A DNA stretch of 64,000 nucleotides, taken from the NCBI RefSeq assembly GCF_014803385.1, contig NZ_JACYFC010000004.1, forward strand, positions 411,046 to 475,045, in the 5' to 3' direction. The notes under the pieces were generated by a model, which worked only from the letters and a program-made list of their open reading frames with translations, made no database searches and had not been told where the DNA came from. This DNA comes from Marinomonas colpomeniae. Lineage in GTDB: Bacteria > Pseudomonadota > Gammaproteobacteria > Pseudomonadales > Marinomonadaceae. The position numbers and the translations under genes were made by a program. Below, one piece after another: positions 1 through 10,196 of the stretch (position 1 is its first letter; each line of letters starts with the position of its first letter).

Positions 1-387
1 ATCAAGAAAATCACTGATCATAGCGATCAAGAAAGCTGCCGTTTTACCTGTTCCTGTTTGAGCCTGACCAATAATGTCATAGCCTTGCAATGTCATAGGT
101 AAAGACTCAGCTTGAATTTCACTGCAATACTCAAAGCCCATTTCAGAAATAGATTTCAAAATACGATCAGGAATATTTAGATCATGAAAACGTAATTTAC
201 CTTCAACTTCAGCTACTTTAAAATCATCTATTGACCAAACCCCACCGTTACTTTTTGCTGGCGCTACGTCGTTAGACATTTTAATGTTTGTATTTTCTTC
301 ACCATTATTTTTTGGTGACTTTGGGCGTCGGGCGTTCTTTGGTTTTTCTGCCACTTCTGATGTTACTTCTTGAGTTTGGTTTTCCAT
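1..387 (-). CDS. rhlB: DEAD-box RNA helicase, RhlB-like (partial, N-terminal 129 codons)
   Basis: The reading frame is open to the left edge, so only the first 129 residues are present. A basic, low-complexity N-terminal extension of about 65 residues leads into the Q motif (FHDLNIP followed by IQAESLP) and Walker A (AQTGTGKT), the hallmarks of ATP-dependent DEAD-box RNA helicases. The basic extension followed by the core fits pseudomonad-type RhlB, which unwinds RNA in mRNA decay, better than RhlE, but the C-terminal domain that would settle this lies outside the window. The ATG at 385-387 is the only reasonable start. It lies downstream of dinG on the same strand. Confidence 0.75.
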   Translation of the reverse strand, partial: MENQTQEVTSEVAEKPKNARRPKSPKNNGEENTNIKMSNDVAPAKSNGGVWSIDDFKVAEVEGKLRFHDLNIPDRILKSISEMGFEYCSEIQAESLPMTLQGYDIIGQAQTGTGKTAAFLIAMISDFLD

Positions 388-494
388 ATTGGAATCTATA
401 CGCTTCTATAATGTTTTTAGGTTAGTTATCTTTGCAAGGAGTGTACCTAATTGACTGATATTTATCACCCTTTGCTTACGCTTTGTGCAATGGC

Positions 495-2618
495 TTATTC
501 ATATCGATACGGCGGCAAACTTTTAATCAATTGAGATCCGTAGCGCTTTGTCCGCAATCGTTTATCTAATATATGTATTTCACCAGAATCTTTTTCATTT
601 CTTAATAGGCGCCCTGTGGCCTGAACCAAACGCAAAGAAGCATCAGGTATGGTGATTTCCATAAACGGATTACCGCCACGTTTTTGAATCCACTCCGCCA
701 ACGTAGCTTCAACAGGGTCATCAGGTACTGCAAAAGGAATTTTAGCAATGTAAACACATGTCAAATAGTCTCCTGGTAAATCCACACCTTCCGCAAAGCT
801 AGCTAAGCCAAATAACAAACTACCTTTACCGTCATCAATCCGTGATTTATGAGAATCTAAGATAACTCGCTTAGATTGCTCACCTTGTATTAATAATATT
901 TCTTTCAATCCAGAGGACAAAGACTGAGCGACCTCTTCCATCTGACGACGAGATGAAAACAAGGCCAAACTACCCTTTCCTTTATCTACATGGTCATTAA
1001 GGTAGGAAATGATTTCTGTCGTATGCTGCTCTACTCGATTTGGCTCATGCTCCATATCTGGAACAACCAACAAGCCATTTTTCTGAAAATCAAATGGACT
1101 CACCACACGAAGGTATTCACTTTCACGAGGCACACCAGAACGCATATTAAAACGATGAAACTGACTTAACGCCGTTAATGTTGCTGACGTTACAACAGCG
1201 CCAAAGCATTTATCCCACAATTGTTGCCTTAATGTATTCGCCGCAAGTATAGGCGAACCACCTAATTCAATATCTTGCTCCATTCCTTGCCCAGATAACA
1301 CTAACCAACGCGCATTAGGCGGGTAATTTTGGTCGTCTACAGTTGAATACAAACGCCACAAACTAACACACTGCTCAAGCCTACCAAGAATCACTCCCAA
1401 TATTGGCTGCCATGTTTCTGCCGTTTCGGGGGTCACACCCATACCTTCATTTTGTTTGGTTTTCTTGCATTCATCTTGAATGCTTTCAATATTGTTAAAC
1501 AATTTTTGATAAGAAGTTTGCAAACTGTAAGCTAGCTGGCGCAACTCATCTGGGATCAAACCAAATTCAAACCGATGCTGATTATTTTCTTGATCTAAGC
1601 CAAGCTGGCTGATGTAGGGCGCTAAACCTTGTTGCGTGTATTGAATAAAGTTCACAATACTTTGTATTTGTTGTGGAATCTTCATCAACAATTGGCCTGT
1701 CAAGCTAACATCGTCGGTTAACTCTTGCTTCAAATTAACCAGATTCTTTTCCAACTGACGAAGCCAAGTAATACTTTGCTGTAAGCGTACTTCATGACGG
1801 AAGTGCCCTATTGCCTTATCAGGAAGATGATGTCCCTCATCGAAAATATAAATAGTTTCTTTTGGTGCAGTAAGAATTGCACCGCCGCCTAAGGACAAAT
1901 CCGCCAACACCAAATCATGATTGGCGACTATCACATCAGCCACTTCTATTTCAGCTCTAGCTTTAAAAAATGGGCAAGCAGAATAGTTAGCGCAATTTCG
2001 ATTTGTACATTGCTGATGATCAGTAGTTAGACGCCGCCAATCCTGATCTCGAACAATCCCCGCCCAATTATCCTTATCACCATCCCACTCCCCTTTACTT
2101 AAAGCGGTATCCATTTCTTGATACAAAACAGTATTCACATCATCAGAATGTAGATGCTGCTCAAACAGACCGGCAAACATATCATCAACCACTTGCTCCT
2201 CTGTATCCAAAAAGCCCTCAAGGTTATTCAGGCACAAATAGCGCCCTCGCCCCTTAGCAAGGGTATATTTAAAGCTCAACTCTGTGTGCTCAAGCAAGTC
2301 TGGCAACTCTTTGTGTAAAATTTGCTCTTGAAGAGCAACAGTTGCCGTAGAAATGATTAATTTAAGACCACGAGCCTTTGCAATAGGGATAGCAGCCAAA
2401 CAATAAGACAAGGTCTTACCCGTACCAGTGCCGGCCTCGATAACCGCGACATGCTTTTCATCAAGTCGTTCGCCTTCGCTACCTTGTTTTATATTGCCCA
2501 AAGTTCTTGCGATGGCACCTATCATTTCTCGTTGACCGGCCCTTGGTTTATGGGACTTCGCCTCTAAAGAGGAACGGTATGCGAGCTGTATTTGTTTTTT
2601 TAATTCGTCTGAAAGCAT
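495..2618 (-). CDS. dinG: ATP-dependent DNA helicase DinG (Fe-S, XPD-like superfamily 2)
   Basis: This 707-residue protein has Walker A (EAGTGTGKT, residues 61-69), a DEGH box (260-263), a late helicase motif ending in QATGRLLRN, and four cysteines at 129, 204, 209 and 215. Their spacing matches the 4Fe-4S cluster ligands of E. coli DinG. The family unwinds DNA 5'-3', including R-loops and D-loops, and is SOS-induced in E. coli. The length is close to the usual 716 residues. The gene is divergent from lexA; the 71-bp gap between the two start codons holds two LexA-type boxes that could repress both genes. The Shine-Dalgarno is weak. YoaA is the alternative paralogue, but the length and Fe-S region favour DinG. 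Confidence 0.93.
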   Translation of the reverse strand: MLSDELKKQIQLAYRSSLEAKSHKPRAGQREMIGAIARTLGNIKQGSEGERLDEKHVAVIEAGTGTGKTLSYCLAAIPIAKARGLKLIISTATVALQEQILHKELPDLLEHTELSFKYTLAKGRGRYLCLNNLEGFLDTEEQVVDDMFAGLFEQHLHSDDVNTVLYQEMDTALSKGEWDGDKDNWAGIVRDQDWRRLTTDHQQCTNRNCANYSACPFFKARAEIEVADVIVANHDLVLADLSLGGGAILTAPKETIYIFDEGHHLPDKAIGHFRHEVRLQQSITWLRQLEKNLVNLKQELTDDVSLTGQLLMKIPQQIQSIVNFIQYTQQGLAPYISQLGLDQENNQHRFEFGLIPDELRQLAYSLQTSYQKLFNNIESIQDECKKTKQNEGMGVTPETAETWQPILGVILGRLEQCVSLWRLYSTVDDQNYPPNARWLVLSGQGMEQDIELGGSPILAANTLRQQLWDKCFGAVVTSATLTALSQFHRFNMRSGVPRESEYLRVVSPFDFQKNGLLVVPDMEHEPNRVEQHTTEIISYLNDHVDKGKGSLALFSSRRQMEEVAQSLSSGLKEILLIQGEQSKRVILDSHKSRIDDGKGSLLFGLASFAEGVDLPGDYLTCVYIAKIPFAVPDDPVEATLAEWIQKRGGNPFMEITIPDASLRLVQATGRLLRNEKDSGEIHILDKRLRTKRYGSQLIKSLPPYRYE

Positions 2619-2626
2619 TTATATTA

Positions 2627-2656
2627 TTGAGATTAGTTAAGAATACTGTATATAAT
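2627..2656 (+). promoter_or_regulatory. Predicted sigma70 promoter of lexA
   Basis: A -35 element TTGAGA (2627-2632) and a perfect -10 TATAAT (2651-2656) are separated by 18 bases and lie just upstream of the lexA start. The -10 lies inside the first SOS box, so LexA binding would block the promoter directly. Confidence 0.7.
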
Positions 2657-2661
2657 AACAG
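2646..2661. promoter_or_regulatory. SOS box 1 (LexA operator)
   Basis: CTGTATATAATAACAG matches the gammaproteobacterial LexA consensus CTGT-N8-ACAG exactly and overlaps the lexA -10 element. Confidence 0.93.
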
Positions 2662-2664
2662 TTA

Positions 2665-2680
2665 CTGTATAAACAACCAG
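2665..2680. promoter_or_regulatory. SOS box 2 (LexA operator)
   Basis: CTGTATAAACAACCAG matches CTGT-N8-ACAG except for one base in the second half-site. It begins 19 bases after box 1, so the two dimers would sit on nearly the same helical face, as in the double-operator lexA promoter of E. coli. Confidence 0.82.
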
Positions 2681-2689
2681 ATAATCCTT

Positions 2690-3310
2690 ATGATTAAATT
2701 GACTCAAAGACAATCTGACGTACTAGAAACCATTCGCGAATTTATTAGTGAAACTGGTTTTCCACCCACTAGAGCAGAAATTGCTCGTAGACTTGGGTTT
2801 AAATCCCCTAATGCTGCTGAGGAACATTTAAAAGCCTTAAGCAGAAAAGGCGCTATTGAAATGTTATCGGGGGCTTCCCGAGGCATCCGCTTAATAGAAC
2901 AAGCCTCAAATGATGAACCAGAAGATCTTGGAATACCTATAATAGGAAAAGTCGCTGCTGGCTATCCTGTTCTCGCCCAAGAAAACATTGCCTCGCACGT
3001 TAACATACCTAACAGTATGTTTTCTCCAAAAGCAGACTACTTTCTCTCCGTTTCTGGAACGAGCATGAAAAACATTGGAATTATGGAAGGCGACCTTTTA
3101 GCCGTTCATAAAACAACTACCGTTCAAAACGGCCAAATTGTTGTCGCTAGAATTGGTGACGAAGTCACTGTAAAGCGATTTGAACAAAAAGGCAGTATTG
3201 TTCGACTCATGCCTGAAAACGAAGAGTTTAACGACATTATTGTTGACCTAGAAAGCGAAGAATTTGCTATTGAAGGCCTGTCTGTTGGCGTCATACGTCA
3301 GGGCATCTAA
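2690..3310 (+). CDS. lexA: SOS response repressor LexA
   Basis: This is a 206-residue repressor-protease (E. coli LexA is 202). An N-terminal winged helix-turn-helix (about 1-65) is followed by the Ala90-Gly91 autocleavage site (VAAGYP), catalytic Ser125 (SGTSMKN) and Lys162 (VTVKR). RecA-stimulated self-cleavage would inactivate it and induce the SOS regulon. The frame is open further upstream, but the ATG at 2690 gives the canonical MIKLTQRQ start and sits after the two SOS boxes, which indicates autoregulation. The Shine-Dalgarno is weak. Confidence 0.97.
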   Translation: MIKLTQRQSDVLETIREFISETGFPPTRAEIARRLGFKSPNAAEEHLKALSRKGAIEMLSGASRGIRLIEQASNDEPEDLGIPIIGKVAAGYPVLAQENIASHVNIPNSMFSPKADYFLSVSGTSMKNIGIMEGDLLAVHKTTTVQNGQIVVARIGDEVTVKRFEQKGSIVRLMPENEEFNDIIVDLESEEFAIEGLSVGVIRQGI

Positions 3311-3360
3311 GGCCGCCCACCAAAGAGATCAATGCATTTATGTAAATACATAGATCTCTT

Positions 3361-3402
3361 ACAAATAAAAAGGCGAAGCATTTGCTTCACCTTTCTATTT
3401 GT
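3361..3402. terminator. Bidirectional hairpin terminator between lexA and the topA operon
   Basis: An AGGCGAAGC/GCTTCACCT stem with an ATTT loop is extended by outer ACAAATA/TATTTGT arms. It is flanked by A and T runs, so it can serve lexA on the plus strand and the minus-strand operon ending at 3415. Confidence 0.7.
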
Positions 3403-3414
3403 AACTTGATTAAA

Positions 3415-3687
3415 TTAATGCAACAGCTTAGGACGAAACTCTTCTCCTTCTAAATACTCAGAATCTTCATCAAAAAAAAACTCCTCAGAATAAACATAAT
3501 CAATTCCAGCATGGAACATACATTTGGCTAATTCAAAATAACGATCCTTTAAATAAGACCGAGTATCATCGGGAATCTGTAAAATGGCTAATGGTACGGT
3601 TTCCTCTCCATCTTCGCTGGCTGGTCTCAGCACAATATCACCGTTATCCAGCTCAACAATTTCTAGGTAGGACTCTTTCATATTCAA
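3415..3687 (-). CDS. Small acidic conserved protein of the topA operon
   Basis: A 90-residue soluble, strongly acidic protein with no signal peptide or membrane segment. It begins with [20 protein letters not shown], a pattern like small hypothetical proteins encoded between lexA and topA in pseudomonads (from memory, not searched). Its start overlaps the stop of the upstream 155-residue gene by four bases, so it is probably translationally coupled as the last gene of topA-(155 aa)-(90 aa). Function unknown; no catalytic motif is visible. Confidence 0.75.
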   Translation of the reverse strand: MNMKESYLEIVELDNGDIVLRPASEDGEETVPLAILQIPDDTRSYLKDRYFELAKCMFHAGIDYVYSEEFFFDEDSEYLEGEEFRPKLLH

Positions 3688-4151
3688 TACTCTGATGACT
3701 CTTCTCTAAAACGCAAAACCAATTCAACCAACTTGGCCAAATAAAAACCAGCTGAAGCTCCTGCATCACTACCGCGACCAATCAAGTTGCCTTGCTCAAC
3801 AACAGATAACGCAGCACGACACTCTAACTGTACCAAATAAGCCTGATCCAACTGATAGTACCAAGAATCCACACGAGACCACAGCTCCGATAGCTCATTC
3901 AAAACGGGAACGACAATCTGTTTCGCTTTAACTTCAGCAATAAGTGTAACAACATCTAAAGAACCGGATAACGAATAAGCCGTAGAAACCTCTTTCAACA
4001 AGCCATTAAGGGCACTTCTTAATTGAAAAATCGCAGAACTTTCTAGGCCTATACTCAACCACTTCTCTTCACTATCCTGACTTTGCTTAATAAAACGCCT
4101 TGCCGTATCTATTTTTTGGTTTGTTAGACTCGCTAAACTCACGCCACTCAT
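3684..4151 (-). CDS. Helical conserved protein, DUF6586-like, of the topA operon
   Basis: A 155-residue, mostly alpha-helical cytoplasmic protein without an obvious catalytic motif. The repeated pattern of a short Asn-Gln-Lys segment, an [16 protein letters not shown] helix and a C-terminal [14 protein letters not shown] helix resembles the DUF6586-type proteins encoded beside topA in Pseudomonas (recalled, not verified). It overlaps the topA stop by four bases and the next gene by four bases, so the three genes form a tightly coupled operon. Function unknown; a link to supercoiling or division control is only a guess from context. Confidence 0.72.
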   Translation of the reverse strand: MSGVSLASLTNQKIDTARRFIKQSQDSEEKWLSIGLESSAIFQLRSALNGLLKEVSTAYSLSGSLDVVTLIAEVKAKQIVVPVLNELSELWSRVDSWYYQLDQAYLVQLECRAALSVVEQGNLIGRGSDAGASAGFYLAKLVELVLRFREESSEY

Positions 4152-6775
4152 TTTTTCTTACTTTCCTCGATAACCCACTTAGAGCCTACAAAGTAAGCCT
4201 TCCAGCCAGTCGGTTTACCTTCTTCTTCCGTCATAACGTACTGCTCTTTCGTTTTGCGGCTATAACGAATAACGGCAGGACGACCTTCAGAATCTTTAAC
4301 GGGAGCCTTGGCAAAAAAGTGATACTTAGGATCTATTTGATCCATATACGGAAGCAATTCTTTCACAAGCGGTGCACGTGTTTCTCGTTTTCGAGGGAAC
4401 TGGCTAGCTGCTAAGAACAAACCTGTCGCACCATCGCGTAAAACATAGTGATCTTCGACTTTTAAACAAGCAAGATCTGGCATTGGAACAGGGTCCATTT
4501 TTGGTGGCGCAGCTTCGCCACTTTTCAGCAGTTTACGTGTATTTTTACACTCTTCATTAGTACAACCAAAATACTTGCCAAAACGCCCTGTTTTCAACTG
4601 CATCTCTGCAGTGCATTTATCACACTCAAGAACAGGTCCGTCATAGCCTTTAATTTTAAAGGTTCCTTGCTCTACCTCATAACCAGAACAAGAAGGATTA
4701 TTACCACAAACATGCAATTTACGATGCTCATCCATTAAGTAGCTATCCATTGCAGAACTACAGATTGAACAACGTCGCTTATTAATTAAAGCTTTAGATT
4801 CGCCCTCATCATCATCCACAGCGACAGCATCATCACCTCGAACAAGGTTAATCGTTGCTTTACAGCGTTCTTTTGGTGGTAGAGCGTAACCAGAACAAGA
4901 CATAAACACACCAGTACTGGCCGTACGAATCTGCATAGGTCGTGAACAAGTTGGGCATTCAATGTCCGTTGGCGTTGGCTCATTAAGCATCATGCCACCC
5001 TCAGGCGACTCCGCTTTTGCCAACACACCACTAAAATCTTTATAAAATGCATTAAGCGTTTTTATCCAATCTTTATGACCTTCAGCAATGTCATCCAGCT
5101 GCTCTTCCATTTGAGCGGTAAAACTGAAGTTCATCAAAGTACCAAAACTATCGACCAAACGCTCTGTAACGATATCACCCATTTTTTCAGCATAAAAACG
5201 GCGATTTTCAACACGAACGTAACCACGATCTTGAATGGTAGAAATAATCGAAGCATAAGTAGAAGGACGGCCTATACCACGCTTCTCAAGCTCTTTAACC
5301 AAACTTGCTTCACCAAATCGCGCAACAGGCTTAGTAAAATGCTGTTCTGATATCAACTCATTCAAGGTTAAAAATTCATCCTTGCCGATATCAGGTAAAA
5401 TATTATCTTCACCTTTCTTAACGACTGTTTGCATTGCACGAGTATAACCATCAAAACGTAAAATCCGCCCTTTGGCTTTAAACTCATACTCACCACTACT
5501 TACTGTAATTGTTGTAGAAGTGTATTGTGCAGGCGTCATCTGACAAGCCATAAACTGACTACGAATCAAGTCATACAAACGGTGGGAATCTTTTTCCATT
5601 CCAAGCAAGTCATCAACACTAATATTCACGTCGGAAGGTCGAATTGCTTCATGGGCCTCTTGAGCACCCTCTTTACTGCTATATCGTATCGCTTCAGCTG
5701 GCAAATAAGCGTCACCAAAGTTCGTTGAGATATAACCTCTCAAGGCCTCTACAGCATCAGCACTTAAATTTGTCGAGTCAGTACGCATGTAGGTGATATA
5801 ACCACCTTCATATAAACGCTGAGCAAGCATCATGGTCTTTTTAACACCATAACCTAAACGAGTACTTGCAGCCTGCTGAAGCGTTGATGTAATAAAAGGT
5901 GCAGATGGTTTACTACTTGTTGGTTTATCTTCTCGACTACTAACAAGGTACTTAGCATCTTTTAATCGCCCAAGATGCTCATCAGATTCAGCTTTGTTGA
6001 CAGGTCGATATTCTTTGTTTTGATATTTTACTGCTTCAAACTTAATGACTTCTTTGGACGGTGTCGCAAGTAAGGCATCTAGCTCCCAGAACTCATCAGG
6101 AACAAAAGCACGAATTTCTTTCTCACGCTCGACAATTAAACGCACCGCAACTGATTGCACACGTCCAGCGGAAAGCCCACGTGCCACTTTAGCCCAAAGC
6201 AAAGGAGAAACCATGAAGCCTACAACACGATCTAAAAAGCGTCGTGCTTGTTGAGCGTTAACTCGGTTTAAATCTAGCTCGGAAGGTGTCTCAAATGCAG
6301 ATTGAATCGCTTTTTTGGTGATTTCATTAAAAACTACACGTTTATAGCGACTATCATCGCCGCCAATTGCTTCGCGTAGATGCCACGCAATTGCCTCACC
6401 CTCTCTATCCAAATCGGTCGCGAGATAGATGGTGTCAGCATTTTTTGCTAAACGCTTGAGTTCATCAACAACCTTTTCTTTGCCCGGCAAGATTTCATAG
6501 TGAGCATTCCAGTTATTTTCTGGATCGACCCCCATTCTTGAAATCAATTGCTTTCGAGATTTGGCACTTTTATGTATCAGTTTTTCTTCTGGGCTCATCT
6601 TGCGAGTCAGAGCTGCTTGCTTGGCTCGCTCTTGAGGCGTAGAAGTGGATGTTGACCCTGTTGGCAAATCTCGAATGTGACCCACACTCGATTTAACAAT
6701 AAAGTCATTGCCTAGATATTTATTGATGGTTTTCGCCTTAGCTGGCGATTCCACGATAACGAGTGATTTTCCCAT
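4148..6775 (-). CDS. topA: DNA topoisomerase I
   Basis: This 875-residue type IA topoisomerase (E. coli 865) relaxes negative supercoils. The N-terminal Toprim domain starts [16 protein letters not shown] and carries the acidic [13 protein letters not shown] motif. The active-site tyrosine is in [12 protein letters not shown]. At least three C-terminal zinc-finger cysteine clusters follow (CPTCSRP, CSICSSA, CDKCTAE) before a basic tail. The frame stays open 23 codons upstream, but the start at 6775 gives the family-typical [14 protein letters not shown]-terminus. It heads a three-gene operon with four-base overlaps. Confidence 0.96.
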   Translation of the reverse strand: MGKSLVIVESPAKAKTINKYLGNDFIVKSSVGHIRDLPTGSTSTSTPQERAKQAALTRKMSPEEKLIHKSAKSRKQLISRMGVDPENNWNAHYEILPGKEKVVDELKRLAKNADTIYLATDLDREGEAIAWHLREAIGGDDSRYKRVVFNEITKKAIQSAFETPSELDLNRVNAQQARRFLDRVVGFMVSPLLWAKVARGLSAGRVQSVAVRLIVEREKEIRAFVPDEFWELDALLATPSKEVIKFEAVKYQNKEYRPVNKAESDEHLGRLKDAKYLVSSREDKPTSSKPSAPFITSTLQQAASTRLGYGVKKTMMLAQRLYEGGYITYMRTDSTNLSADAVEALRGYISTNFGDAYLPAEAIRYSSKEGAQEAHEAIRPSDVNISVDDLLGMEKDSHRLYDLIRSQFMACQMTPAQYTSTTITVSSGEYEFKAKGRILRFDGYTRAMQTVVKKGEDNILPDIGKDEFLTLNELISEQHFTKPVARFGEASLVKELEKRGIGRPSTYASIISTIQDRGYVRVENRRFYAEKMGDIVTERLVDSFGTLMNFSFTAQMEEQLDDIAEGHKDWIKTLNAFYKDFSGVLAKAESPEGGMMLNEPTPTDIECPTCSRPMQIRTASTGVFMSCSGYALPPKERCKATINLVRGDDAVAVDDDEGESKALINKRRCSICSSAMDSYLMDEHRKLHVCGNNPSCSGYEVEQGTFKIKGYDGPVLECDKCTAEMQLKTGRFGKYFGCTNEECKNTRKLLKSGEAAPPKMDPVPMPDLACLKVEDHYVLRDGATGLFLAASQFPRKRETRAPLVKELLPYMDQIDPKYHFFAKAPVKDSEGRPAVIRYSRKTKEQYVMTEEEGKPTGWKAYFVGSKWVIEESKKK

Positions 6776-6797
6776 TGAACTGTGTAAGCCTTTTATT

Positions 6798-6830
6798 AAA
6801 GTAGGTCTGCAAATAAAGTAGGTCTGCAAA
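6798..6830. repeat. Tandem 17-bp direct repeat in the topA leader
   Basis: The 16-mer AAAGTAGGTCTGCAAA occurs twice (6798-6813 and 6815-6830) with a 17-bp period, 23-55 bases upstream of the topA start. It would lie in the promoter or 5' untranslated region. Confidence 0.85.
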
Positions 6831-6984
6831 AATCCACATTGCACGAAGTTTAATCTGTAGGTGCGCTGATATTAAGCAAACACCTTTTATATGACAAGCG
6901 ATCCCTGTATTGTTTCACATATTATATATTGCTGAACTTAGTATTGCTTATTTAACATACTGAATTCGTTGCTTAAGGACAATC

Positions 6985-7743
6985 ATGGCTACCCTTCAAA
7001 TATTAACCATAGCATTTTTAATCATTATAGTGATTTTGTCTGTAATTGTTGGATCACGTGCACATCAAAAAGAAAAAGAAATTACAGCACGCCGAGTAAA
7101 GCAATTGCAACTATCAAATAGAGCCGATCGTGTTGAACAACACATACGAGGTCTAAAAGATATTAATACAGACACAATAGCAACAGATGTCCTTTACGAC
7201 TTCTATCTAGACACACTTCGAGAGCTACTGCAATATTCTGATGACCCTGAGAAAATTGAAATTCGCATAGCGAAGGCCGAAGAAGGTAGAAGCGATGAAG
7301 CGATGAAGTTCAATCCAGAGCCTGATATTCTTAGCTTTCAAGAAAAAAGCAACTATAAAGAGCGCCTAACCAAACTCGCAAAAATGCTGCTTTTTCTTCG
7401 TAGAAAGGGAAGAATCAGTAACACACACTATCAAGCTTGCTACGACTATCTAAGATGGCTAAATCTATGGATCCAATTGAATCGTCAAGTTGTCCAAGCG
7501 AACAAAAACTTTAACAGTGGCGACATGCGCGTAGCCCAAACTCTCTACAGCGTCATTCTATCTCACGTAAAGTCTGATTCCATAGAAAGACCAGAGAAAA
7601 AAGAACTAAACACATTTGTTCAAGATAGAATGAAAAAAATCCTATCTCCAGCGATTGAAGCGCTTCAAGAAAGCGATAACCCAGAAGACGCTCTCAATGA
7701 TCTCATTCAAAATATAGAAGTGCCAAGCGACTCTGAAATATAA
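6985..7743 (+). CDS. Membrane-anchored protein of unknown function (252 aa)
   Basis: One N-terminal transmembrane segment (about residues 5-24, very rich in Ile/Leu/Val) is followed by a highly charged, helix-rich domain of about 225 residues that should face the cytoplasm. No family was recognised. AAGGA lies five bases before the ATG. It is divergent from topA. The helical, charged soluble part looks like a scaffold or partner protein, but no catalytic motif is visible and no function can be assigned. Confidence 0.7.
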   Translation: MATLQILTIAFLIIIVILSVIVGSRAHQKEKEITARRVKQLQLSNRADRVEQHIRGLKDINTDTIATDVLYDFYLDTLRELLQYSDDPEKIEIRIAKAEEGRSDEAMKFNPEPDILSFQEKSNYKERLTKLAKMLLFLRRKGRISNTHYQACYDYLRWLNLWIQLNRQVVQANKNFNSGDMRVAQTLYSVILSHVKSDSIERPEKKELNTFVQDRMKKILSPAIEALQESDNPEDALNDLIQNIEVPSDSEI

Positions 7744-7748
7744 TTATC

Positions 7749-7789
7749 AAATTAATAACATTGCCACCATTAATCGATGTTATTAATTT
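7749..7789. terminator. Convergent hairpin between two unknown genes
   Basis: A perfect 13-bp inverted repeat (7749-7761 and 7777-7789, loop 15) lies between convergent genes and overlaps the last codons of the minus-strand one. It is AT-rich without a clean U-tract, so termination is plausible but not certain. Confidence 0.5.
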
Positions 7790-8255
7790 CGGCCAACGAA
7801 AAAATAACCTTGGATAATGCATCCAGCACAGCCTCATCGCCATCTTCATTCCAATAAAGAAATACACCTTCCGGTGTGATCTTAATCCCTTTTAGCAGGT
7901 ATCCATATTTATCTAAGTTTACTTTTAAATCCTCTGTCAGAATTATCTCATTACTAGACCACCACCCACTTACTAAGGCATGATACTTCCAAACCTCATA
8001 AGGCAGCAGCAAAATTTCATCAGGCAACAATACTTGAGGTTTCGCTCGATAAAGAGAATACGCCACGACTTTATGGCGGTTCATTGACTTATCCCACTTG
8101 TCAGGAAGGTCAATTGATGTAAGCTGAACAGTAAGACCTAATTTTCTAGCATGCATGCGTAAACCCATGCGTTGCCGTTCTTTTTTGGGAGGCAGAACCC
8201 ATAACACAGAACCCATTAAAGACAATGTAATGAAAATAACGATCAGAGCAGTCAT
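7770..8255 (-). CDS. Membrane-anchored protein of unknown function (161 aa)
   Basis: An N-terminal hydrophobic segment (residues 3-20) ends in a Pro-Pro-Lys-Lys-Glu-Arg stop-transfer stretch, followed by a mainly beta-rich cytoplasmic domain of about 135 residues. A similar short layout occurs in conserved pseudomonad proteins sometimes annotated as YajC-like, but no YajC hallmark is convincing here. It is convergent with the 252-residue gene and divergent from the universal stress protein gene. Function unknown. Confidence 0.68.
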   Translation of the reverse strand: MTALIVIFITLSLMGSVLWVLPPKKERQRMGLRMHARKLGLTVQLTSIDLPDKWDKSMNRHKVVAYSLYRAKPQVLLPDEILLLPYEVWKYHALVSGWWSSNEIILTEDLKVNLDKYGYLLKGIKITPEGVFLYWNEDGDEAVLDALSKVIFSLAEINNID

Positions 8256-8320
8256 ATTTGATGTACTTCTCTAGCTTTAAACTAAAATTTAAAAAAACAA
8301 GCCAAAATTGGAGGTTTTCT

Positions 8321-8755
8321 ATGATGTATAACAGAATTCTACTCGCTGTTGACCTAACAGATGAAAGTATAAAGGTAGCCAATAAAGCAGTAGCACTTTG
8401 CAAAGCGACTGGCGCAGAACTTATTATACTTCATGTTATTGAATCACTTAATTACGCCTATGGTGGTGATGTTCCAATTGATATAACCGACATCCAAGCT
8501 CAACTAGAAGAAACAGCTAAAGAGCGCATCTCAATTCTAGAAGCGCAACTTGATACTCCATTTCAGGAAAGCTGCATCACACAAGGCGGTATAGAAAGCG
8601 AAATACACCGCATTGCAGAAGAGAAAAAAGCCGATTTAATTATCGTTGGTAGTCATTGTCGCCATGGACTTGCTTTACTACTTGGTTCTACTGCAAATGG
8701 CGTACTACATGGCGCGCCATGTGACGTTTTAGCCATTAAAGTAAGCAAAGCATAA
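8321..8755 (+). CDS. Universal stress protein, UspA family, single domain
   Basis: A 144-residue single-domain Usp of the adenine-nucleotide alpha-hydrolase-like fold. It starts YNRILLAVDLTDES and ends with the ATP-binding signature VGSHCRHGLALLLGSTANGV, in which the usual Gly of GSxGRHG is Cys. The frame is open 21 codons further upstream, but GGAGG at 8310-8314 lies six bases before ATG 8321, so that start is chosen. Usp proteins support survival under starvation and oxidative stress; the specific role here is unknown. It is monocistronic and ends in a strong terminator. Confidence 0.9.
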   Translation: MMYNRILLAVDLTDESIKVANKAVALCKATGAELIILHVIESLNYAYGGDVPIDITDIQAQLEETAKERISILEAQLDTPFQESCITQGGIESEIHRIAEEKKADLIIVGSHCRHGLALLLGSTANGVLHGAPCDVLAIKVSKA

Positions 8756-8765
8756 CTCATAATAT

Positions 8766-8795
8766 AAAAAGGCGATGTAAAAACATCGCCTTTTT
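8766..8795. terminator. Bidirectional terminator between usp and cysS
   Basis: A perfect 8-bp stem GGCGATGT/ACATCGCC with an AAAA loop is flanked by A5 and T5 runs, serving the convergent usp and cysS genes. Confidence 0.9.
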
Positions 8796-8809
8796 ATACC
8801 TTCTAGAAA

Positions 8810-10192
8810 CTAACTGCGAGTCCAGCTGGTTCCTTCTCGACTATCAAGAAGCTCAATACCGTTACTCACTAATTCATCTCTAATCTCATCACTACGAGCA
8901 AAGTTTTTATCTTTACGAGCTTGAGTTCTCTCATCGATTAATTCCTGAATTCTAACCTCATCAAAACCCTCAGACACAGTACTATTCTGTAAGAAATAAT
9001 CAGGCTCCTGATAAAGCAAGCCCAACAATTCTGCCAAGAAAAGTAATTCCGCCGCCAACTCAGATGCTTTGACTTGATCTTCCGTTTTAGCTTTATTTAG
9101 CTCACGAACCAATTCAAACAAAACAGATACAGCAAGTGCGGTATTGAAATCATCTTTCATCGCCTCTTCGAAACGCTCTGTATAGTTTGTCGGAGCATAG
9201 CTCGAAGCTATATTCTGTTGACGTAATGCTGTATATAGACGCTCTAGGGCAACCTTCGCTTCCAATAAACTTTGATCCGAGTAATCAATGGCGCTGCGAT
9301 ATTGACTAGACACCATTAGGTAACGAACTACCTCAGGATTAAATTTCGCCAATACATCACGAACAGTAAAGAAATTACCCAATGATTTAGACATTTTTTC
9401 ATTGTTAACTCGAACCGCACCACAATGCATCCAGTAATTTACATACTGCTTGCCTGTTGCCGCTTCAGATTGTGCTATCTCATTTTCATGATGTGGAAAT
9501 TTCAGATCTGGGCCACCACCGTGAATATCAAAATGACTACCTAGGCAATTTGTCGCCATCGCAGAACACTCAATATGCCAACCTGGACGACCATTACCCC
9601 AAGGGGAAGGCCAAAACACTTCACCTTCTTTTGTCTGCTTCCACAATACAAAATCAGCAGGATGCTCTTTTGCAATTTCAACATCGATGCGAGCGCCAGC
9701 AAGCATATCCTCTAGCTTACGGTTGTTTAACTTACCGTACTCAGAAAAAACTGTCGTACGATAATAGACATCACCAGAGGTCCCTTGATATGCAAAGCCC
9801 TTTTCAATAAGCACTTGAACCATATCAATGATTTCTTGCATAAACTCCGTGGCTTTGGGCTCACGGTTAGGCATTTTATTACCTAAACGCAATTCATCTT
9901 CTTGTTGAGCCGCAATCATTCGTTCGGTCAACGTTTGCGTTGTTTCATTATTTTCTTGTGCACGCTTAATGATTTTGTCATCCACATCCGTAATATTACG
10001 AACATAGTTCAATTCATAACCAAGGTGACGAATAAATCGAGATATTATATCAAAAGAAATCATTGCACGCGCATGGCCAATATGACAAAAGTCGTACACA
10101 GTGTTGCCACAGACGTACATTCCAACTTTGCCTTCTTCGATTGGTTTGAAAATTTCTTTCTTCCCACTCAAGGTGTTGTAAACCTTTAACAT
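8810..10192 (-). CDS. cysS: Cysteinyl-tRNA synthetase
   Basis: This 460-residue class I synthetase charges tRNA-Cys. HIGH is at residues 37-40 and KMSKS at 266-270. The zinc ligands that select cysteine are present: Cys28 (YVCGNTV), Cys209 (HIECS) and His234 in HHENE. Length and spacing match E. coli CysS (461). It follows glnS with a four-base gap, and its Shine-Dalgarno (AAGGAAAA) lies inside the end of glnS, so the two are co-transcribed, as in pseudomonads. Confidence 0.97.
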   Translation of the reverse strand: MLKVYNTLSGKKEIFKPIEEGKVGMYVCGNTVYDFCHIGHARAMISFDIISRFIRHLGYELNYVRNITDVDDKIIKRAQENNETTQTLTERMIAAQQEDELRLGNKMPNREPKATEFMQEIIDMVQVLIEKGFAYQGTSGDVYYRTTVFSEYGKLNNRKLEDMLAGARIDVEIAKEHPADFVLWKQTKEGEVFWPSPWGNGRPGWHIECSAMATNCLGSHFDIHGGGPDLKFPHHENEIAQSEAATGKQYVNYWMHCGAVRVNNEKMSKSLGNFFTVRDVLAKFNPEVVRYLMVSSQYRSAIDYSDQSLLEAKVALERLYTALRQQNIASSYAPTNYTERFEEAMKDDFNTALAVSVLFELVRELNKAKTEDQVKASELAAELLFLAELLGLLYQEPDYFLQNSTVSEGFDEVRIQELIDERTQARKDKNFARSDEIRDELVSNGIELLDSREGTSWTRS

Positions 10193-10196
10193 GCGC

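Noticed and set aside
6776..6844. Upstream start of topA at 6844
   Set aside because: It would add 23 residues translated from the 17-bp tandem repeat; the [13 protein letters not shown] start at 6775 is family-typical.
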